A stretch of DNA of 20,366 nt. Source: Cytophagales bacterium. GTDB lineage: Bacteria > Bacteroidota > Bacteroidia > Cytophagales > UBA9547. The first letter of the stretch is position 1, and every line of letters begins with the position of its first letter. The notes under the pieces were generated by a model, which saw nothing but the letters and a program-made list of their open reading frames with translations, did no database searches and was not told where the DNA came from. Shown in pieces: positions 14,517 to 20,366 of the stretch. The position numbers and the translations under genes were made by a program. Location: assembly GCA_025360395.1 (NCBI GenBank), contig JANYCH010000134.1:1-20366 (forward strand), read 5' to 3'.

Positions 14517-15107
14517 TCAATGCAGTCCTGCAACTCCTCCGGAAACAACAAATTTCATTACCTCAGTAGATGAGGCCGCAATTGGTTTTATAAACTCTTT
14601 GGATACCAGGTAAACATTTCCACTAAAATTGTAAGAGTGCGGGAAGTATACAGCAGCCATTCCCGGCAAGCCTATTTCATTCATATCGGGCTTAGTTACA
14701 AAGCCTATCATGTGGAGGTTTGATTCCCCTGAAGTCAATATTAATACTGGCTGTGTGAATTTTTTGTCTTTCCCTACAAAAGCATCCATAAAATCTTTTA
14801 ATGAAGAATAAAGGACTTTAACTACTGGCAGGTGGTTCAGGAGGTTTTCCAGTAAATCGAAAAGAGGTTTGGCAAAGATTGTGGAGGCGAGCGCTCCTAA
14901 AATTGTAATTGAGCCAAAAACGATCAACATACCCAAACCAGGTATGTCAATGTCAATTAAACCATCTACAAACATGAACATTTTGTACATGATAAAGACA
15001 GTAATACTTATTGGACCAACAAAAAGAATACCCTGAAGAAAATAACGTATAAGTCTTCTTGAGGTAATTTCAGTGATTAACTGAACAATTCTTGAGGGTT
15101 TTGGCAT
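14517..15107 (-). CDS. DUF502 family membrane protein
   Basis: This is a 196-residue protein of unknown function. Two hydrophobic segments (about residues 21-46 and 57-78) anchor it in the inner membrane. The conserved PVVKVLYSSLKDF motif (94-106) follows, then a soluble domain with VKPDMNEIGLPGMAAVYFPH-like family sequence and a GNVYLV strand. The layout fits DUF502. It starts at ATG 15107 and ends 20 bases from the convergent polyketide synthase gene. It lies downstream of a strong terminator, so it should have its own promoter, but I could not find a consensus one. Confidence 0.85.
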   Translation of the reverse strand: MPKPSRIVQLITEITSRRLIRYFLQGILFVGPISITVFIMYKMFMFVDGLIDIDIPGLGMLIVFGSITILGALASTIFAKPLFDLLENLLNHLPVVKVLYSSLKDFMDAFVGKDKKFTQPVLILTSGESNLHMIGFVTKPDMNEIGLPGMAAVYFPHSYNFSGNVYLVSKEFIKPIAASSTEVMKFVVSGGVAGLH

Positions 15108-15159
15108 AAAAAGGATTTAGTAAAAATAAGTACAATCCCTCGAAAAAGTATCATTCTGA

Positions 15160-15191
15160 AAAAAGTAAAGGATCGGGAAGCCCGATCCTTT
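15160..15191 (-). terminator. Rho-independent terminator downstream of the DUF2480 gene
   Basis: A perfect 11-bp stem (15167-15177 with 15181-15191) with a 3-base loop and the G/C-rich core GGATCGGG / CCCGATCC is followed on the minus strand by TTTACTTTTTTC. It lies about 90 bases past the DUF2480 stop and separates that gene from DUF502. On the plus strand the stem is followed by only a short T-run and no plus-strand gene ends here. Confidence 0.85.
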
Positions 15192-15280
15192 TACCTGGTA
15201 AGATAAGCAAACTTAAACATTTGAGATACAAACTTAGGTTTATACTTTACAATTGAAATTAAATGCGGATTAAAACCAAA

Positions 15281-15799
15281 TCACACCTGTTTTCTTTTCA
15301 TTAACGGAACAGTGCTGCAGGGTTCGCCAAACATCAGGCTTTGAGCCACAGGGGTTAAAAGCCTGGTAATTTCTACATAAGCATACTCGGGGACAGGCAC
15401 TTTGCTACAGCCCTTTATTACTACTTTTGAATTTCTATAAGTTTCCAGATCCATTTTAGCAATTGCCTGTTGAAATAATTGCTGTTCGAGATTTTTCAAA
15501 TTTCCAAAAATAACAGTTTTAGCAAAGGGCTGTAAATGAATAGCTAACAACATATAGGCCCAGGTTGGAATTATGGCATCTTCGCTGCAAAGCAGCGCCA
15601 AGTGTTTGCCTGAATACTGGCTCCAATCATGAGATTTTAAGAAATCCCTGAAATCCTTTTCTTTTAAAATTAATCCCTGATAAAGATTTGGAGCAATGTC
15701 AAAAATAAGTCGTTCACCAGGAACATATAAATCTTCAAGGTTCAAAACAACCAATGGGCTTAATGCCACCCTGTTAACAATTTCTTTTTCAGTTTCCAT
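15281..15799 (-). CDS. DUF2480 family protein
   Basis: This 172-residue cytoplasmic protein of unknown function belongs to a family I know mainly from Bacteroidota. Family blocks are ERLIFDI (29-35), GLILKEKDFR (42-51), HDWSQY (57-62), DAIIPTWAYMLL (74-85), VVIKGCS, and GEPCSTVP near the C-terminus. There is no signal peptide or membrane helix. The ATG at 15799 was chosen because METE matches the family start; a TTG 21 bases upstream is not supported. It is divergent from the DUF2461 gene and followed by its own terminator, so it is probably transcribed alone. The conserved cysteines (KGCS, EPCS) suggest metal or redox binding but nothing more can be claimed. Confidence 0.85.
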   Translation of the reverse strand: METEKEIVNRVALSPLVVLNLEDLYVPGERLIFDIAPNLYQGLILKEKDFRDFLKSHDWSQYSGKHLALLCSEDAIIPTWAYMLLAIHLQPFAKTVIFGNLKNLEQQLFQQAIAKMDLETYRNSKVVIKGCSKVPVPEYAYVEITRLLTPVAQSLMFGEPCSTVPLMKRKQV

Positions 15800-15833
15800 T
15801 ATGATTTTAGAACCAAACAATTTAAAATAAAAT

Positions 15834-15869
15834 TCTATTTACTTAATATTTGTTTAAATCTATTTACTT
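15834..15869. repeat. Direct repeat pair in the divergent promoter region of the DUF2480 and DUF2461 genes
   Basis: The 11-base word TCTATTTACTT occurs at 15834-15844 and again at 15859-15869, 25 bases apart start to start, inside the 92-base gap between the divergent genes. Such spacing could suit a protein dimer or two binding sites, but the region is very AT-rich and chance is possible. A consensus promoter was not recognised. Confidence 0.35.
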
Positions 15870-15891
15870 TCAAATTATAAAACAGGGGGCT

Positions 15892-16551
15892 ATGTTAAGC
15901 AATACTTTAAATTTTATAAGCCTGCTTCAAGAGAACAATAATAAGGTTTGGCTAGAGGCACATAAATCAGATCTTATGGTTGCCAAAACTGAATTTTCAG
16001 GAGTTGTGGACCAAATTTTAAAATCCATCATTGTTTTCGATAAATCGGTTGAGGGTTTGCAGGCTAAAGATTGCATATTCAGAATTTACCGGGATGTTAG
16101 GTTTTCTCTGGACAAGACTCCATATAAAAATCATTTTGGAGCCTTTTTTTGCGAAGGCAGAACTCAATCTCCTGGACCAGGTTATTACTTACACATTGAA
16201 CCTGGAGATAAATCATTTATTGGTGGGGGAATTTATATGCCCCCTTCTGATGTTTTGCAAAAAATCAGGCAAGAAATAGATTATAACGGTATCAATTTAG
16301 ATAAAATTCTAAATGAGCCTTCTTTCAAAAAATACTTTAAAGGACTTTCAACTGAAGACAAACTCACCAGGCCGCCAAAAGGATATTTGCCTGACAACCC
16401 TCATATAGAATTGTTGAAGCTGAAAAGTTTTGTTACTGGTTTCAATATACCTGACAAGGAAATTTTGAAAAAGGATATTGTTAAATTATCAGAAAATGTT
16501 TTTAAGGCTATGTATCCACTCCAGTTATTTTTAAAAGAAGCAATTCACTAA
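15892..16551 (+). CDS. DUF2461 (TIGR02453-type) family protein
   Basis: This is a 219-residue soluble protein of unknown function. Family marks are the N-terminal FISLLQENNNKVWLEAHKS, then RIYRDVRFSLDKTPYKNHF (64-82), PGYYLHIEPG (96-105) and GGGIYMPP (111-118). The ATG at 15892 is preceded by AGGGGG and gives the family's usual N-terminus; an in-frame TTG at 15850 would add 14 residues through the promoter region and is rejected. The gene is divergent from DUF2480 and 73 bases upstream of the penicillin-binding protein gene. Context does not reveal its role. Confidence 0.87.
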   Translation: MLSNTLNFISLLQENNNKVWLEAHKSDLMVAKTEFSGVVDQILKSIIVFDKSVEGLQAKDCIFRIYRDVRFSLDKTPYKNHFGAFFCEGRTQSPGPGYYLHIEPGDKSFIGGGIYMPPSDVLQKIRQEIDYNGINLDKILNEPSFKKYFKGLSTEDKLTRPPKGYLPDNPHIELLKLKSFVTGFNIPDKEILKKDIVKLSENVFKAMYPLQLFLKEAIH

Positions 16552-16599
16552 TTTAGATTGAAATTGAGAAAGAGGCTGCGGGTTATGGGTCCACATTGT

Positions 16600-16607
16600 T
16601 AACTTTG
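16600..16607 (+). promoter_or_regulatory. Possible -7 box for the penicillin-binding protein gene
   Basis: TAACTTTG matches TAnnTTTG exactly and would start transcription near 16614, about 11 bases before the GTG start. No TTTG is found 19-20 bases upstream (the region reads CTGCG), so this is a half match only. Confidence 0.3.
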
Positions 16608-16624
16608 TAAGTAAAATCTATTCA

Positions 16625-18889
16625 GTGCGAAAAGTCATTATTATCCTTTGGGCAACCTTTCTGGGCTTATTTTTATTTGTAGGCCTTTATTTATATATGG
16701 TCCAGAACAATTTTCTTGGATTGTTTGGCGAAATGCCCACTTTCGACAAATTAGAAAATCCTAAGAATGAATTTGCTTCAGAGCTATTTTCTGAGGATAA
16801 GGTTTTGCTTGGCAAATATTTTCGGGAAAACCGTTCTCCCGTAGAATTTGAAGAAATATCCCCCAAATTTATCAATACTCTTATAGCAACAGAAGATGTA
16901 CGTTTTCATGAGCACTCAGGAATCGATCTAAAGGGGATGCTTGCGATTATGCCGGCACTTTTATCGGGACAGAAAAGAGGTTCAAGTACACTTTCACAAC
17001 AATTAGCCAAAAACCTTTTCGATACAAGGGACGAGAAATATCAGGGTTCTTTAAGTAGAATCCCCTTGCTAAAAACTGTTATTATCAAAAGTAAAGAATG
17101 GCTTACAGCAATTAAAATTGAAAGGTCATATACCAAAGAAGAAATCATGACCATGTATTTGAATACAGTCGATTTCGGAAGCAACGCCTATGGAATTAAA
17201 ATAGCTTCCCAGACATTTTTTGACAAGGATCCAGGAGAATTAAACTATGCCGAATCGGCAGTTTTAGTAGGTGTGCTTAAAGCCCCGACGCTTTACAGCC
17301 CCATTTTAAACCCTAAAAATTCTATGAACAGGCGAAACACCGTTTTGGAACAACTTCAAAAGTATGATTATATAACACGAGCCAAATGTGATTCTATAAA
17401 AAGTGCCCCTATAGACTTACGTTTTCAGGTTGAAAATCATAACAAAGGTTCTGCCACCTATTTCAGGACTATCATTAGCAATTACTTACTTGACTGGTGC
17501 AGCACAAACAATTACGATTTATACAATGACGGATTGAAAATATATACCACCATCAATTCTAAAGTGCAGAAATATGCCGAGCAGGCCGTTACAGAACATA
17601 TGAAGGTAATTCAGGCTAAGTTTTTTGAACATTGGAAGGGTAAAAACCCATGGGCAGATGAACAGCGAAAAGAAATACCAGGTTATATCGAAACAGCAGT
17701 AAAACGGTCAGAATTATATGCACTTTACAAAGAAGCTTATCAGGGCAACCAGGATTCCATAGATTTTTACATGAATAAAAAAAGAAGGGTTTCTGTGTTT
17801 TCGTGGAAAGGAGAAAGGGATACTTTGCTAAGCCCGGTCGAAGAAATCAAATATTACAAGAAATATCTCCAGGCAGGCTTTATCAGCATGGATCCAAATA
17901 ATGGCCATATCAAAGCCTGGGTTGGAGGAATAAATCATAAATATTTTAAATATGACCATGTAAGACAAGGTAAAAGGCAGCCTGGTTCTACTTTTAAACC
18001 CTTTGTTTATGCTACTGCCATGGAAAATGGCTATACACCATGCGATGAATTTCCGGATGTGCCCACAACTTTCCAATTCTGGGATGGTGCGGAGAATAAA
18101 ACTTGGACCCCACAAAACAGTGAAGGAGTTTATACAGGCAAAATACTGACCCTGCGACAAGCAATGGCAAGATCTGTCAATTCTATAACAGCCAATATGA
18201 TTAAAATTGTTGGCCCTGAAAAAGTGGTCGTTACAGCACAAAAACTGGGAATAACCAGTCCTCTCGAACCCGTTCCTGCTCTTTGCCTCGGTTCTAGTGA
18301 TGTTTCTATTTTTGAACTTGTAAATGCTTACAGCACGTTTGTGAACAATGGTACCTGGACTGAACCTATATTCATTACAAGAATTGAAGATAAATTCGGG
18401 AATGTAGTACAGGAATTTGTTCCCAAAACCAAAGAAGCAATGAATGAAGAAAGTGCCTATCTGATGGTCCATATGCTGAAAGGAGGAACACAAGAGAAAG
18501 ATGGAACAGCCCTGGGACTTCACAGGTATAAAAATATTTTTGAAGGAAATGAAATTGGTGGAAAGACCGGCACTACCTCCAATTATTCTGATGGATGGTT
18601 TGTAGGTGTTACTCCTAATTTAGTTTCCGGAGCATGGGTTGGTGGCGATGACAGATGCATTCATTTCACTACCTATGCTTTAGGACAGGGTTCAAGACTG
18701 GCATTGCCAATAGTGGGCAAGTTTTTGGAGAAGGTTTATGCCGACACTACAACTGGAGTCAGAAAAGGTTATTTTAAAAGGCCTGCAAACTTCAATATCG
18801 AATTGAATTGTGCCAAATTTAAGACAGGTGGAAAAGCTGATAGTGATGACGTGATGAAACCGGTGGAGAAGCCTAATTTTGATGAGTAA
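16625..18889 (+). CDS. Class A penicillin-binding protein (PBP1a-type transglycosylase/transpeptidase)
   Basis: This 754-residue bifunctional enzyme polymerises and cross-links peptidoglycan. It has one N-terminal membrane helix (about residues 4-25) and then a GT51 glycosyltransferase domain: ATEDVRFHEHSGID with catalytic Glu90, GSSTLSQQLAKNLF, and MYLNTVDFGSNAYGI. The transpeptidase domain has all three motifs, STFK (455-458), SVN (517-519) and KTGT (647-650), so both activities should be intact. The start is GTG at 16625; no in-frame ATG upstream is seen and the membrane helix follows directly. Its last 8 bases overlap the start of uvrC. Confidence 0.95.
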   Translation: MRKVIIILWATFLGLFLFVGLYLYMVQNNFLGLFGEMPTFDKLENPKNEFASELFSEDKVLLGKYFRENRSPVEFEEISPKFINTLIATEDVRFHEHSGIDLKGMLAIMPALLSGQKRGSSTLSQQLAKNLFDTRDEKYQGSLSRIPLLKTVIIKSKEWLTAIKIERSYTKEEIMTMYLNTVDFGSNAYGIKIASQTFFDKDPGELNYAESAVLVGVLKAPTLYSPILNPKNSMNRRNTVLEQLQKYDYITRAKCDSIKSAPIDLRFQVENHNKGSATYFRTIISNYLLDWCSTNNYDLYNDGLKIYTTINSKVQKYAEQAVTEHMKVIQAKFFEHWKGKNPWADEQRKEIPGYIETAVKRSELYALYKEAYQGNQDSIDFYMNKKRRVSVFSWKGERDTLLSPVEEIKYYKKYLQAGFISMDPNNGHIKAWVGGINHKYFKYDHVRQGKRQPGSTFKPFVYATAMENGYTPCDEFPDVPTTFQFWDGAENKTWTPQNSEGVYTGKILTLRQAMARSVNSITANMIKIVGPEKVVVTAQKLGITSPLEPVPALCLGSSDVSIFELVNAYSTFVNNGTWTEPIFITRIEDKFGNVVQEFVPKTKEAMNEESAYLMVHMLKGGTQEKDGTALGLHRYKNIFEGNEIGGKTGTTSNYSDGWFVGVTPNLVSGAWVGGDDRCIHFTTYALGQGSRLALPIVGKFLEKVYADTTTGVRKGYFKRPANFNIELNCAKFKTGGKADSDDVMKPVEKPNFDE

Positions 18890-20366
18890 TACCGAAGAAA
18901 TTCCTTCAGAAACTCTCCAGGATGCAATTAGAAAACTTCCTCACCAACCTGGAGTATATCAGTTTTTCGATATAGGAAACACTCTTATTTATGTCGGAAA
19001 AGCAAAAGACCTTCGAAAGAGGGTGGGTTCTTATTTTGTAAAAACAGCAGGGCACAACAGAAAAACCAGGTCTATGGTCTCGCAAATCGTAGCTTTAAAA
19101 TTTACTGTTGTTAATTCTGAATGGGAAGCATTTTTGCTTGAGAACAACTTCATTAAAACAAACCAGCCCAGGTATAACATTCTTCTTAGAGATGACAAAA
19201 CCTACCCTTATATCTGTGTAACGAACGATCCATATCCTAGAATTTTCCCAACCAGAAGGTTAAATAAGGCAAAAGGCAAATTTTACGGACCTTTTTCAAG
19301 TGTAAAAGTCATGAACAATATGCTTGACCTTTCAAAAAAGCTTTTTAATATCCGTACATGCGATCTTAACCTTACAGAAAGAACAATAGCTAGCGGAAAA
19401 TTTAAGGTATGCCTGGAGTTCCATATCGGTAACTGTAAGGGCCCTTGCGAAAACAGGGAAACACGAGAAAGCTATTTGGGAAATATCAAAGAAGCTGAAA
19501 ACCTTTTGCGAGGTAACGTTCAACACCCTAAAAAATTTCTTCAGGAAATGATGGGTTTGGCTTCTTCAAAATATGAATTTGAACAAGCTGAAGGTTTTAG
19601 GAAAAAACTTGAGCTGCTGGAAAGGTACCAATCCTCCTCAATAGTAAGCAATGCAAATCTTGCAGATTTTTATGTAATTACATTGATAAACAAAGATGAA
19701 AAGGACTTTGTAAATTATTTGAAAATTATTGGCGGAAACATCCGCTATTCCGAGAATTTTTCGATTAAAAAAGTGCTGGATGAATCTGATGAGGATATTT
19801 TGTTCTACCAGCTTTTCGATATTCTTTCAAAAGAAACTTTTGAACAAAAAGTGGAAGTTGTGACCAACCTGGAAACCACTTATTCTATTGATGAGAAAAT
19901 ACAGATTACCACACCAAAAGCAGGCATTAAGAAAAAATTAGTTGATATGTCCCTCAAAAATCTGGAGGAATATATCAAACATAAAGAGATAAATAAACTG
20001 GACAAGGAAGATGATAAACTAAATGTAGTCAGGTTATTACAAGAGGAACTCCATTTAAAAAATCTTCCATTGCACATTGAGTGCTTCGACAATTCCAATT
20101 TGCAGGGTACAAACCCTGTATCTGCCATGGTTTGTTTTAAAAATGGGAAACCCTCAAAAAAAGATTACCGGCATTATAATGTCAAAACTATTGAAGGGCC
20201 TGACGATTTTGGTACTATGAGGGAGGTTGTTTCGCGCCGTTATAAAAGGTTGATTGAAGAAAATTCTCCCTTGCCAAACCTCATTGTGATAGATGGTGGG
20301 AAAGGGCAGTTAGGGATGGCAGTTGAAGTTTTGAAGGAACTGGGAATTTATGACCAGGTAAGTGTT
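18882..20366 (+). CDS. uvrC: UvrABC excinuclease subunit C, 3' end cut by window edge
   Basis: UvrC makes the two incisions of nucleotide excision repair. The first 495 residues are in the window and the frame stays open. Domains in order: GIY-YIG nuclease (about residues 20-95; PGVYQF, LIYVGKAKDLRKRV, Glu87 in FLLENNF) for the 3' cut; a four-cysteine region (RTCDLN, KVCLEFHIGNCKGPC) that in other UvrC proteins binds an iron-sulfur cluster; a UVR helical motif (YEFEQAEGFRKKLELLERY) that contacts UvrB; and the start of the RNase H-like domain (ECFDNSNLQGTNPVSAMV, LIVIDGGKGQL) for the 5' cut. The start is ATG 18882, overlapping the penicillin-binding protein stop by 8 bases, so translation is probably coupled. 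The helix-hairpin-helix end lies outside the window. Confidence 0.97.
   Translation, partial: MSNTEEIPSETLQDAIRKLPHQPGVYQFFDIGNTLIYVGKAKDLRKRVGSYFVKTAGHNRKTRSMVSQIVALKFTVVNSEWEAFLLENNFIKTNQPRYNILLRDDKTYPYICVTNDPYPRIFPTRRLNKAKGKFYGPFSSVKVMNNMLDLSKKLFNIRTCDLNLTERTIASGKFKVCLEFHIGNCKGPCENRETRESYLGNIKEAENLLRGNVQHPKKFLQEMMGLASSKYEFEQAEGFRKKLELLERYQSSSIVSNANLADFYVITLINKDEKDFVNYLKIIGGNIRYSENFSIKKVLDESDEDILFYQLFDILSKETFEQKVEVVTNLETTYSIDEKIQITTPKAGIKKKLVDMSLKNLEEYIKHKEINKLDKEDDKLNVVRLLQEELHLKNLPLHIECFDNSNLQGTNPVSAMVCFKNGKPSKKDYRHYNVKTIEGPDDFGTMREVVSRRYKRLIEENSPLPNLIVIDGGKGQLGMAVEVLKELGIYDQVSV

Noticed and set aside
17828..18523. Open minus-strand frame of 231 codons inside the penicillin-binding protein gene
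   Set aside because: It is entirely antisense to a gene with all catalytic motifs, and its product is rich in Cys, Phe and His with no recognisable domain. It is a codon-shadow frame.
1..20366. Phage, insertion sequence, CRISPR or toxin-antitoxin content
   Set aside because: No transposase, integrase, terminal inverted repeats, regularly spaced repeats or small gene pairs of that kind were seen; nearly all DNA is accounted for by recognised chromosomal genes.

Overview
The window looks like the chromosome of a Bacteroidota bacterium, probably of the order Cytophagales. Three things point there: alternative complex III genes (actA, actB), proteins of Bacteroidota-type families such as DUF2480, and promoters that match the Bacteroidota sigma consensus (TTTG, 19-20 bases, TAnnTTTG) upstream of actA and rpmH. 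The DNA is AT-rich and densely packed, with few Shine-Dalgarno sites and many overlapping genes. I see no phage, transposon, CRISPR array, tRNA or rRNA.

Layout. Positions 1-2955 (minus) hold the front of an alternative complex III operon: actA with six haem motifs, then actB, which runs off the left edge. Positions 3188-9951 (minus) read as one tight run, valS - rhomboid protease - lytic transglycosylase - nuoH - alkyltransferase-like protein - proC, with gaps of a few bases or overlaps. Positions 10081-12281 (minus) are rpmH - rnpA - ctpA. Positions 12552-14496 (plus) are a two-gene unit, a UbiA-type prenyltransferase and a type III polyketide synthase. Positions 14517-15799 (minus) hold a DUF502 membrane protein and a DUF2480 protein separated by a strong terminator. 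Positions 15892-20366 (plus) hold a DUF2461 protein, a class A penicillin-binding protein and uvrC, which runs off the right edge.

How the genes relate. Most of the window is housekeeping: respiration (ActA/B, NuoH), translation and RNA processing (ValS, L34, RnpA), envelope growth and turnover (PBP1a, lytic transglycosylase, CtpA, rhomboid) and DNA repair (UvrC, alkyltransferase-like protein; the latter family is known to hand alkyl lesions to UvrABC, though here the two genes are far apart). The prenyltransferase/polyketide synthase pair is the only obvious specialised-metabolism locus.

The most unusual signal is at rpmH/rnpA. The rnpA coding frame has no usable start codon of its own. An ATG overlaps the rpmH stop (TAATG) in the frame one step away, and reads seven codons into an in-phase A AAA AAC heptamer inside a run of nine A, followed at once by TAA. 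A -1 slip there joins it to the full RnpA frame, and a perfect 9-bp stem lies 14 bases downstream. This is either recoding (ribosomal or transcriptional slippage) of an essential gene, or a one-base homopolymer error or mutation. A second start anomaly is at nuoH, where an ATT overlapping the preceding stop gives a more family-like N-terminus than the TTG downstream.
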